A DNA stretch of 18,706 bases, taken from JAENVU01 sp031362155. GTDB lineage: Bacteria > Actinomycetota > Acidimicrobiia > IMCC26256 > JAENVU01. Below, piece by piece: positions 7,105 to 14,021 of this stretch. Made by a program: the position numbers and the translations under genes. The notes beneath the pieces were generated by a model that made no database searches, was not told the DNA's origin, and saw nothing but the letters and a program-made list of their open reading frames with translations. The stretch lies in NCBI GenBank assembly GCA_031362155.1, contig JANLRZ010000126.1, positions 1 to 18,706 of the forward strand, written 5' to 3'. Positions within the stretch are counted from its first letter, which is position 1. Each line of letters begins with the position of its first letter.

Positions 7105-7581
7105 ATGGAACCATCTCAGTTCTCCGCGACCACCCACGAGCGGCTGGTGTCCGAACTCGGACACCGGAGTGGTCCACTGCGCATCGAGATCGCGGAACGG
7201 ATCGAGCGGGCGCGCGAGTTGGGTGACCTCAAGGAGAACGCCGACTACGACGCGGCCAAGAACGAGCAAGGCCTCAACGAGGCCCGCGTTCGTCAGCTCG
7301 AAGCGATGCTCCGCGACGCCGTCATCGTCGATGGCCCGAGCGGCGACATCGTGGAAGCCGGGGTCATCGTCGAGATCCGCATCAGCGGCGACGACGAGAC
7401 GCAGTCGTACCTGATCGGCTCCATCGAAGAGCGCAACGACACCTACGAGGTGCTCTCCACGAGTTCGCCGCTCGGTCAGGCCCTCATCGGCAAACAGCTC
7501 GGCGACGCCGCAACCTACGAGACACCCCGCAAGGCCACCCTCGACGTCGAGATCGTGTCGATCCGACCACTCGCCTCCTAA
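7105..7581 (+). CDS. greA: Transcription elongation factor GreA
   Basis: GreA inserts its N-terminal coiled coil into the RNA polymerase secondary channel and stimulates cleavage of backtracked RNA. The 158-residue protein has the normal length. The coiled-coil tip GDLKENADYDAAKNEQG (40-56) carries the two essential acids D41 and E44. The C-terminal FKBP-like domain ends with SSPLGQALIGKQLGD, the standard GreA signature. The ATG at 7105 is preceded by a -10-like TACCCT 7 bases upstream, so the mRNA is probably leaderless. It lies 28 bases downstream of the YceI-like gene. Its TAA stop overlaps the TAG stop of the convergent antiporter gene on the other strand (shared CTAA at 7578-7581). Confidence 0.96.
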   Translation: MEPSQFSATTHERLVSELGHRSGPLRIEIAERIERARELGDLKENADYDAAKNEQGLNEARVRQLEAMLRDAVIVDGPSGDIVEAGVIVEIRISGDDETQSYLIGSIEERNDTYEVLSTSSPLGQALIGKQLGDAATYETPRKATLDVEIVSIRPLAS

Positions 7582-10262
7582 GAGCGGACCAACCGGCCGA
7601 ACCGGCCGCGACCGCGCACCTCCCCACTGACCGCCGCTCGGATTGCTTGTTTCTGTTCGCGTCCGAGTTTGGCCCCGTCACGATCGGTGAGCGAGAAGCG
7701 GTCGATGGCCTGACCGTCGACCGTGTCGAACTGGGCGGCATGCACGCTCACCCCGGCGAGACTCAACGCGGCGGCAATCGTCGACAACAACCCCGGCTGG
7801 TCGAGGTGTCGAATCTCGCAGATCGTGTACCAGGGAGAACCCGCATCGTCGAAGGCGATCTCGGTCTCGGTCAACGCCTCGGACTCGACCCGTTCGCCGA
7901 GCCGACGGCTGATCTCGGCGCCGAGCTCGTCGGGATTCGGCACGACACTCCCCGGACGCGGCTCGACGTCGAAGGATTCGAGTGCACCCCCGTCACCCCA
8001 GGTCGCGACCTGCGCCCGCACGACGTCGAGTTCACGTTCGGCGAAGGCACCGGTCACGGCGGCGAGGATCCCCGGCTGGTCCCGCGTCGCGACGTCGATC
8101 ACGACACCTCCATCCGGGCGGGTACCGATCGCGACCCGCACCTCTCGCCGCTCGGGTCGAGGCTCGATCAACCGGGCCGTGGCCACCACTCGTTCCGGGA
8201 GTTCGGCCAGCAGGTATGACCGCGGGGCGTGTCGGATCCGATCGGCGAGGGCCGCATCGGAACCGGCGAACCGAATCGCCGCGTCGCGCCGGCGAGTGAA
8301 CTCGCTCGGTTCGTTGCGGTCGCCCATGTCTTCGACCGCGCTCAGCACCCGGCCGAGCAGCGTGTCGAGCCGTTCCCGAGCCGGTGGTTCGAGTGGCCCT
8401 TCGGCGAGGTCCAACAGGTACAGCCCGCGGACGCGCTCCGGTTCGCCGAGATGGGTCGCCAACGACAGCACGGATGACTCACCGAGCCCGTTGGCGCGTT
8501 CGGCGCTCCCGCGCATCAGCCCCCGATCGCCCGTGAGCGCCAGGAGCGCGTCGTGATCGTCGGCCGGAAGTTCGAGTCGGGTCGCCAGGGACGCCACCAA
8601 CGCCACCGGCGGATGCTCACCGGTGAGGTCGGCGACCAACGCGGCGAGGACCAGCAACTCGCGGTTCTCGAGGCGCTCGGCAACCGCCGCGGCCCGGCGA
8701 TCGTGCCGAATGGTGCGCTGGAGCGCGTTGACCGAATCGAACCGCACCACTTGGGTCGGGTCACTGAGCTCCGGGTCGCGGTGCCACCGTTCGACGGCCT
8801 CGGCGACCTCGGGGAGGGAACGCACCAGCACGCCGGACGTGTCGAGAAAGCGCCACCCCCGATCGTTGCCGCGCATCAGCACCTCGACGAGCCGCTCGGT
8901 CGCCTCGCCACCCCACGAAGTGGGCGCACCGCGGCCCAACCAGTCGAGCAATTTCGGCCCCGGTCGCGCGCCGCTCGACACCAGAAGGGCGGCGTCGAGC
9001 GCGAGCACGGTCTGCAACTCGGCCGGTGGCATCGCGGCCAAGTCGACCACCCCGTCATCAACCCACAGCCAGCCCGATGCCGGCATCGGGTCGACGGTCT
9101 CCGGCGGCATCGTGTTCGCCAGTGCGCGTACCCGAGCCCGGAGCAAGGGAGGTGCGATCAGGGTCGTGACCAGCACGACCAGCACCAGCGCGGCGTAGAG
9201 GTCGCGATCCAACACCCCCTGACTCAAACCGATCGTCGCGAAGATCAGGCCGACCTCACCGCGCGGGATCATCCCGAAACCGATGCTGATCTTGTCGCCG
9301 GGCGAACGGAACACTGCGAGCGACGACGCCATCTTGGTCAGGACGGCCACCACGACGAGGACGGCGGCGATACCGAGCACCTTGGGGTCGATGAAGCGCT
9401 CGACGTCGGCCGCAATCCCGATCTGCAGGAAGAACACCGGCACGAAGAGGTGGCCGACGGGTGTGAGTTCCCGTGCGATCCGGTCGCGCGACTCGGACCG
9501 AGACAATGCGAGCCCAGCGACGAATGCACCGACGATGGGGGCCAACTTCGCCAGGTGCGCCAACTCCGCGAACGCCAACGCGAACGCCAGTGCCAACGCG
9601 ACCAACGTGCCCGCCGACCGGGAGTGCTTCTGAATCCCGCGGAAGAGGAACACCCCGAGCCGACCGCCGAGCACGGTCGTCACCACGAGGAACCCGACGG
9701 CGAGCAGAATCGTGGAGATGACCGTCGCGGCCGACACCGAGCCGTCGCTGACCATCCGGACGACGATGGTCAGCAGGACGAGACCGAGAACATCGTCGGC
9801 AACTGCTGCACCCATGACCGTGCGCGCTTCCACCGACGACAGGACGCCGAGGTCGCCGAACACGCGGGCCGTGATCCCCACGCTCGTAGCCGACAACGCG
9901 GCACCGAGGAACAGCGCCGTGTTCGAGTCGTATCCGAGTGCCAACCCGGCGCTGTACCCGAGGATCAGCGGTAACACGACGCCGAGGACAGCGACCGAGA
10001 TCGATGCCCGCCCCACCGCCGCAAGGTCCTTGATGTCCATCTCCATACCGACTTGGAGCAGCAGCAGGATCACGCCGAGCTCGGCCAGGACTTCGAGCGC
10101 GCTGTTCGTCGATACCAGACCCAACAGCGAAGGTCCGATCAGCACACCGGCGACGATCTCGCCGACCACGGCCGGCACGCCGATCCGCTCCGCGATCTCG
10201 GCCGCGATCTTGGCCGCAACCAGAATGATCAGGACGTCGCGCAGAACATCAGTTGCGCTCAC
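7578..10262 (-). CDS. CPA2 cation/proton antiporter fused to a GlnD-like degenerate HD + tandem ACT tail
   Basis: This is an 894-residue fusion. Residues ~1-385 are a CPA2 (NapA/GerN/KefB-like) antiporter with about 12-13 membrane segments, the ion-binding pair D156-D157 (VADDVLGL) and MIPRGEVGLIFA (331-342). Residues ~395-700 are cytosolic and follow GlnD after its nucleotidyltransferase domain: WRFLDTSGVLVRSLPE (470-484) matches the GlnD lead-in to the HD domain. The HD motif itself (LLHDIGKG in GlnD) reads LVADLTGE (542-549), so the metal histidine is an alanine. The usual later RHH reads GDR. RHAPRSYLLAELPERVVATARLI (677-699) matches the GlnD HD-to-ACT linker. ACT 1 (~706-766, RDQPGILAAVTGAFA) and ACT 2 (~812-878, LDQPGLLSTIAAAL) follow. 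I infer an amino-acid-gated antiporter, with ligand and cation unknown. The GTG start (10262) overlaps the stop of the upstream regulator gene by 4 bases. Confidence 0.88.
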   Translation of the reverse strand: MSATDVLRDVLIILVAAKIAAEIAERIGVPAVVGEIVAGVLIGPSLLGLVSTNSALEVLAELGVILLLLQVGMEMDIKDLAAVGRASISVAVLGVVLPLILGYSAGLALGYDSNTALFLGAALSATSVGITARVFGDLGVLSSVEARTVMGAAVADDVLGLVLLTIVVRMVSDGSVSAATVISTILLAVGFLVVTTVLGGRLGVFLFRGIQKHSRSAGTLVALALAFALAFAELAHLAKLAPIVGAFVAGLALSRSESRDRIARELTPVGHLFVPVFFLQIGIAADVERFIDPKVLGIAAVLVVVAVLTKMASSLAVFRSPGDKISIGFGMIPRGEVGLIFATIGLSQGVLDRDLYAALVLVVLVTTLIAPPLLRARVRALANTMPPETVDPMPASGWLWVDDGVVDLAAMPPAELQTVLALDAALLVSSGARPGPKLLDWLGRGAPTSWGGEATERLVEVLMRGNDRGWRFLDTSGVLVRSLPEVAEAVERWHRDPELSDPTQVVRFDSVNALQRTIRHDRRAAAVAERLENRELLVLAALVADLTGEHPPVALVASLATRLELPADDHDALLALTGDRGLMRGSAERANGLGESSVLSLATHLGEPERVRGLYLLDLAEGPLEPPARERLDTLLGRVLSAVEDMGDRNEPSEFTRRRDAAIRFAGSDAALADRIRHAPRSYLLAELPERVVATARLIEPRPERREVRVAIGTRPDGGVVIDVATRDQPGILAAVTGAFAERELDVVRAQVATWGDGGALESFDVEPRPGSVVPNPDELGAEISRRLGERVESEALTETEIAFDDAGSPWYTICEIRHLDQPGLLSTIAAALSLAGVSVHAAQFDTVDGQAIDRFSLTDRDGAKLGREQKQAIRAAVSGEVRGRGRFGRLVRS

Positions 10263-10747
10263 TGAGTTCGGTCCACCGACTGGAGCAAGTAGCCGCGGGA
10301 TCGGACCGTACGCACCTCGAGGTCCAGCGCCGCTATCCGTCGCCGCAGCCGCACCATGTGCACGTCGAGTGCGTTCCGAGACGGCAAGCCGTCCGGCCAG
10401 GCCCGTTTCCGGAGCGTGTCACGGCCGGCCACGGCGCCGAACTTCTCGATCAATGGATCCGCCAGCGCCCGCTCGACCGGCGAGAGCGACACCCAGCTCC
10501 CCCGGAACCACAGCAAGCCGTCATCGTCGACCGTCGGACGGTCCCGATCCGACCGGGCGACCAACGCGGTGAGTCGGGCCCGCACGTCTTGGTCGTCGGC
10601 CGGGAGTCGGATCCAGTCTTCGAGCGGGTCGCGACACTCCGGTGGTGAGGTCCCGGGTTCCACGAGGAGCAATCGGGGCCGAGCCACCGCCTCGAGTTCG
10701 ACTCGTCGCGACGATTCTTCCGGCCAGCGGAGGAGCACCACATCCAT
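10259..10747 (-). CDS. Atypical OmpR-type winged-helix regulator with shortened receiver
   Basis: The 162-residue protein has a C-terminal OmpR/PhoB-type winged helix (about 72-157). Visible parts are the WVSLSPVERALADPLIEKFG helix, RDTLRKRAWPDG, the recognition region NALDVHMVRLRRRI and the wing VRTVRSRGYLL. The first ~66 residues look like a trimmed receiver: one short strand (VVLLRW), another (PRLLLVEPG), then DWIRLP and a last helix (DVRARLTALVAR). I see no phospho-acceptor aspartate in the expected setting. I chose the ATG at 10747. The frame is open to 10900, but that extension is low-complexity Arg/Pro and crosses the leuC promoter. TACGGT lies 6 bases upstream, suggesting a leaderless mRNA. 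The stop overlaps the antiporter start (GTGA), so the two are translationally coupled. GlnR has a comparable phosphorylation-independent architecture, but orthology is not claimed. Confidence 0.8.
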   Translation of the reverse strand: MDVVLLRWPEESSRRVELEAVARPRLLLVEPGTSPPECRDPLEDWIRLPADDQDVRARLTALVARSDRDRPTVDDDGLLWFRGSWVSLSPVERALADPLIEKFGAVAGRDTLRKRAWPDGLPSRNALDVHMVRLRRRIAALDLEVRTVRSRGYLLQSVDRTQ

Positions 10748-10753
10748 GGCGGC

Positions 10754-10763
10754 ACCGTACGGT
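10754..10763. promoter_or_regulatory. Palindrome ACCGTACGGT over the -10 of the winged-helix gene
   Basis: A perfect 10-bp palindrome contains the minus-strand -10-like hexamer TACGGT (10759-10754), which ends 6 bases before the ATG at 10747. This is typical of a leaderless start. A dimeric repressor, possibly the gene's own product, could bind here. The site is short and could be chance. Confidence 0.4.
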
Positions 10764-10863
10764 CGAGGAGTTTCCGGGGTGTTTCGAGCGGGTGAAGGGT
10801 CTCCGTCGCCGCCGGCCACCCGCCGGCTGCGGTTTCGACGGGGAGCCGAACGAAGCCGACCCG

Positions 10864-10869
10864 TATGCT
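10864..10869 (+). promoter_or_regulatory. leuC: Putative -10 of leuCD
   Basis: TATGCT lies about 38 bases before the leuC ATG and upstream of its GAGGAG ribosome site (10891-10896). No convincing -35 is visible. The divergent region 10748-10907 has no leader peptide or terminator-like hairpin with a T-tract, unlike the leuB and leuA leaders. Confidence 0.45.
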
Positions 10870-10907
10870 GGCCGACTCCGAACCGAACTCGAGGAGACAT
10901 CGTCGGT

Positions 10908-12311
10908 ATGGGTCAAACGCTCAGTGAAAAGGTGTGGGAACGCCACGTCGTGCGCCGTGCAGATGGTGAGCCCGACCTGCTCTACATCGACCTCCATCTG
11001 ATTCACGAGGTCACCTCACCCCAGGCCTTCGACGGCCTGCGCCTCAACGGTCGGACCGTCCGCCGCCCGGAACTCACTGTGGCCACCATGGACCACAATG
11101 TGCCGACGGCGGGCCTCGAACTCGGCATCACCGACCCGATCTCCAAGCGCCAGATCGAAGTCCTCGACGCGAACTGCGCCGAGTTCGGGGTGCGCCTCTA
11201 CGGGATGGGCGACCCGGGGCAAGGCATCGTTCACGTGATCGGCCCCGAGCAAGGGCTCACCCAGCCGGGAATGACGATCGTCTGCGGCGACAGCCATACC
11301 TCGACGCACGGCGCGTTCGGTGCGTTGGCGTTCGGCATCGGCACCAGCGAGGTCGAACACGTGCTCGCGACCCAGACCCTCCCCCAGACCCGGCCGGGCA
11401 CGATGGCGATCACCGTGAACGGGGATCTTCCCGCCGGGGTGACCGCCAAAGACGTCGTGCTGGCGATCATCGAACGCATCGGCACCGGCGGCGGCATCGG
11501 ATCCGTCATCGAGTACCGGGGCGACGCAATCCGCGCCTTGTCGATGGAAGGGCGCATGACGATCTGCAACATGTCGATCGAGGCGGGCGCACGGGCCGGA
11601 CTCATCGCCCCCGACGACACCACCTTCGACTACCTGCGCGGTCGGCCGTACGCGCCGAGCGGCGAGCAATGGGACGCGGCCGTCGCCGACTGGGCCACCC
11701 TGGTCACCGATCCCGACGCCACCTTCGACAAGGAGGTCGAGATCGACGCGCCGTCGCTCCGGCCGTACGTGACCTGGGGTACGAACCCCGCCCAGAGCGT
11801 CACCATCGACGGGCGAGTTCCCGACCCCGCATCGTTCGCGTCGCCGAGTGAACAGGAGTCGGCGACCCGTGCCCTCCAGTACATGGGGCTCAAGGCCGGC
11901 ACCGCGATCCGAGACATCGATGTCGACACGGTCTTCATCGGCTCCTGCACGAACTCGCGCATCGAGGACTTGCGAGCGGCGGCCGCCGTCGCCAAGGGCC
12001 GACGGGTCAAAGATGGCGTCCGCACCCTCGTGGTTCCCGGTTCGTTCGCCGTCAAGGCGCAGGCGCAGGCCGAAGGGCTCGATGCGATCTTCGTCGAGGC
12101 CGGATTCGACTGGCGCGAGCCCGGCTGTTCGATGTGTCTGGCCATGAACCCCGACAAGCTCACCGCCGGGGAACGCTGCGCGAGCACGAGCAACCGCAAC
12201 TTCGAGGGCCGACAGGGCCAGGGGGGACGGACCCATCTCGTGTCCCCGGCCGTGGCGACGGCCACGGCGATCGCCGGTCACTTCGCCACCCCGGAAGACT
12301 TGGAGCACTGA
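10908..12311 (+). CDS. leuC: 3-isopropylmalate dehydratase large subunit
   Basis: The large subunit of isopropylmalate isomerase carries the [4Fe-4S] cluster and converts 2- to 3-isopropylmalate with LeuD. The same enzyme can isomerise citramalate to 3-methylmalate for the CimA route. The 467-residue length is standard. Cluster ligands are C347 (FIGSCTNSR) and C407/C410 (GCSMC), at the same numbers as E. coli LeuC. Other landmarks are DHNVPT (62-67), VCGDSHTSTHGAFGALAFGIGTSEVEHV (125-152) and the terminal GRTHLVSPAVATATAIAGHF. The frame is open upstream to 10356 across the divergent wHTH gene, but the ATG at 10908 with GAGGAG 11 bases before is the clear start. It overlaps leuD by one base (TGATG). 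Confidence 0.97.
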   Translation: MGQTLSEKVWERHVVRRADGEPDLLYIDLHLIHEVTSPQAFDGLRLNGRTVRRPELTVATMDHNVPTAGLELGITDPISKRQIEVLDANCAEFGVRLYGMGDPGQGIVHVIGPEQGLTQPGMTIVCGDSHTSTHGAFGALAFGIGTSEVEHVLATQTLPQTRPGTMAITVNGDLPAGVTAKDVVLAIIERIGTGGGIGSVIEYRGDAIRALSMEGRMTICNMSIEAGARAGLIAPDDTTFDYLRGRPYAPSGEQWDAAVADWATLVTDPDATFDKEVEIDAPSLRPYVTWGTNPAQSVTIDGRVPDPASFASPSEQESATRALQYMGLKAGTAIRDIDVDTVFIGSCTNSRIEDLRAAAAVAKGRRVKDGVRTLVVPGSFAVKAQAQAEGLDAIFVEAGFDWREPGCSMCLAMNPDKLTAGERCASTSNRNFEGRQGQGGRTHLVSPAVATATAIAGHFATPEDLEH

Positions 12312-12910
12312 TGCAGGCCGTACGCGAAATCGTGGCGCAGGGTATCCCGCTCGACCGCTCCGACGTCGACACCGACCAGATCATCCCGTCCGATTGGCTC
12401 AAGCGAGTCGAGCGCACGGGATTCGGCGAAGGGCTCTTCTCCGAGTGGCGGCAGCGGTCCGACTTCGTCCTGAACCAAGAGCGCTACGCCGACGCCCACA
12501 TTCTGGTCGCCGGCCCCAACTTCGGTACCGGTTCGTCTCGCGAGCACGCGGTGTGGGCGCTCCAGGATTACGGATTCCAGGCGGTGATCTCGTCCCGGTT
12601 CGCCGACATCTTTCGGAACAACGCCCTGAAGGGTGGCCTCGTCCCCGTTACCGTGCCCGAGCCCGTCGTGCGCACCATCATGGCGGCCATCGACGACGAC
12701 GCGTCGACCGAGATCGTCGTCGACGTCGTCAACCGACGCGTGGCGGTGCCGGCGATCGGCTTGGACGAGCCGTTCGAACTCGACGACTACACCCAGCACC
12801 GGCTGCTCGAAGGTCTCGACGACATCGGCATCACCGAATCCCACGGCTCCGCGATCACCACCTTCGAAGCGACCCGTCCGGGGTATTTGCCGGCCGCCCC
12901 CGTCGCCTAG
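12311..12910 (+). CDS. leuD: 3-isopropylmalate dehydratase small subunit
   Basis: The swivelling small subunit completes the LeuCD isomerase active site. The 199-residue product has the N-terminal LDRSDVDTDQIIPSDWL (14-30), the signature GPNFGTGSSREHAVWAL (68-84) that positions substrate, then AVISSRFADIFRNNALKGGL. The length fits bacterial LeuD. Its ATG overlaps the leuC TGA by one base, so translation is coupled. The stop at 12910 is 9 bases from the stop of the convergent CPBP protease gene; no intrinsic terminator fits between them. Confidence 0.97.
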   Translation: MQAVREIVAQGIPLDRSDVDTDQIIPSDWLKRVERTGFGEGLFSEWRQRSDFVLNQERYADAHILVAGPNFGTGSSREHAVWALQDYGFQAVISSRFADIFRNNALKGGLVPVTVPEPVVRTIMAAIDDDASTEIVVDVVNRRVAVPAIGLDEPFELDDYTQHRLLEGLDDIGITESHGSAITTFEATRPGYLPAAPVA

Positions 12911-12919
12911 CCGGCGCGA

Positions 12920-13768
12920 CTACCGGGACAGCACGAACGTCACGATCGCGGCGTTGTAAAGCGCGTGGGTCACGATGCCGGGCCCGAGCCGTTTGAACGA
13001 ATAGCGCAGGATTCCCAACATCGCACCCAGCGGGGCGATCAGGAGGAACACGCCGAGGTTGCCGCGAGCATCCGTCGGTCCGAGATGCACGAGGCCGAAC
13101 AACCCGGCTTGCACGATGACGCCGATCGCGGCACCCCAGCGGCTGACCAGACCGCTCATCAGCAACCCGCGGAAGAAGAGTTCCTCGACGATTGGCGCAC
13201 CGATCACCGCGATGAACACGATGACGATCGTCGTCAGGGTGCTCCGCCGGAGTGGTTCCATCAGACTCTCGCGATGCGGTTCGATACCGATCGACTTCAG
13301 AGCGCGCGCGATGTTGCCCACGCCGATGAGCGCGGCGACCCCAAACCCGAGCCCGAGCGCGAGGTCGATCCACCGCACGGTGAACCCCAGGTCGCGGAGC
13401 GAGCCGCTCCCGTGGGTGCGAACCGCGACCACACAGGCCGTCACGAGCGGTATCCAGAGACCGAGCTGCACGGCGAGCGTGAGCCACGGGCTCGTCCGAT
13501 CGACGCCGATCAGCCGCTCGAGCACGAAGTACACGACGAGCGATCCGACCACCCCACCAACGGCGCCGAGCAGCGCAATCCAGCCGGCGCGGATAGGCCG
13601 ACTCTGATCTTCGACCGTTGGGACGGGCACATACGCACCCGTCGCGGTCGTCGCGACCAGGGGCTGATGGTCGGTGTATCCCGACCACTGGCTGCCGTCC
13701 CACCAGCGCCAGTTGGCGACGCGCCACGGATCGGCGTACCAGCCCGCGGGCGGTGACGGAATCGTCAT
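12920..13768 (-). CDS. DUF2510 + CPBP-family intramembrane metalloprotease
   Basis: The 282-residue protein opens with a short DUF2510 module (PPAGWYADPW...WRWWDGSQWSGYT, about 6-32), an actinobacterial cytosolic domain of unknown role. After a linker, about seven or eight membrane segments carry the CPBP (Abi/CAAX-like) protease motifs: EELFFR (E195, E196, R200), FGLVH (H228) and HALYN (H268, N272). Members cleave prenylated or signal-type substrates or act in bacteriocin immunity; the substrate here is unknown. The ATG at 13768 has an AGGA ribosome site 8 bases upstream. It lies 44 bases downstream of the small ORF at 13813-13941 and converges on leuD. Confidence 0.9.
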   Translation of the reverse strand: MTIPSPPAGWYADPWRVANWRWWDGSQWSGYTDHQPLVATTATGAYVPVPTVEDQSRPIRAGWIALLGAVGGVVGSLVVYFVLERLIGVDRTSPWLTLAVQLGLWIPLVTACVVAVRTHGSGSLRDLGFTVRWIDLALGLGFGVAALIGVGNIARALKSIGIEPHRESLMEPLRRSTLTTIVIVFIAVIGAPIVEELFFRGLLMSGLVSRWGAAIGVIVQAGLFGLVHLGPTDARGNLGVFLLIAPLGAMLGILRYSFKRLGPGIVTHALYNAAIVTFVLSR

Positions 13769-13812
13769 CGCGTGGATCCTGTCACTCCCTCGCCGGACGC
13801 GAGGCGACCGGG

Positions 13813-13941
13813 TCAGCCGGCGAGTTGTTCGACCGCGCGTTCGCGGTGGAGCACCTCGTCCACGGCGACGCCGAGTTCGACGGCGAGTTCCCGGGTCTGA
13901 TCCCGGTCGAAGAGATACGTGAGAAAGTCGTGGTAGTCCAT
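13813..13941 (-). CDS. Small 42-residue protein of unknown function
   Basis: The ORF begins MDYHDFLTYLFDRDQ and ends in RAVEQLAG. I do not recognise it. The ATG at 13941 is backed by an ideal GGGAGG ribosome site 7 bases upstream (13954-13949), the strongest reason to call it real. The product is acidic and probably two amphipathic helices, with no cysteine, signal or membrane segment. The frame stays open upstream to 14073, but that extension lacks a ribosome site and crosses a perfect inverted repeat at 13964-13984. It precedes the CPBP gene by 44 bases on the same strand and may be co-transcribed with it. Composition alone cannot exclude a chance ORF. Confidence 0.6.
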   Translation of the reverse strand: MDYHDFLTYLFDRDQTRELAVELGVAVDEVLHRERAVEQLAG

Positions 13942-13963
13942 GTGATTGCCTCCCATTGGTTTT

Positions 13964-13984
13964 CGATACCCATCACAGGTATCG
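13964..13984. promoter_or_regulatory. Inverted repeat, candidate operator
   Basis: CGATACC and GGTATCG are perfect 7-bp arms around a 7-base spacer (13971-13977). The repeat ends 22 bases upstream of the small ORF start and 37 bases from the end of the methyltransferase gene. There is no T-tract, and the symmetric arms with a 14-base centre spacing look like a repressor site rather than a terminator. Confidence 0.45.
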
Positions 13985-14021
13985 GACCGGGTCGGCCGAA
14001 AACTTGAACGAATTCCCCGGA

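Noticed and set aside
8553..9974. 473-codon plus-strand frame opposite the antiporter
   Set aside because: Low-complexity Arg/Gln/His composition. It mirrors the antiporter codons and has no start signal.
10748..10900. 51-codon upstream extension of the winged-helix gene
   Set aside because: Arg/Pro low complexity lying over the leuC promoter; the ATG at 10747 has a leaderless -10.
10356..10907. 184-codon upstream extension of leuC
   Set aside because: It overlaps the divergent winged-helix gene and promoter; LeuC homologues begin at the ATG at 10908.
13782..13976. 64-codon minus-strand frame overlapping the 42-residue ORF
   Set aside because: No ribosome site at its ATG, Ser/Thr/Arg-biased content; the overlapping frame with GGGAGG is better supported.
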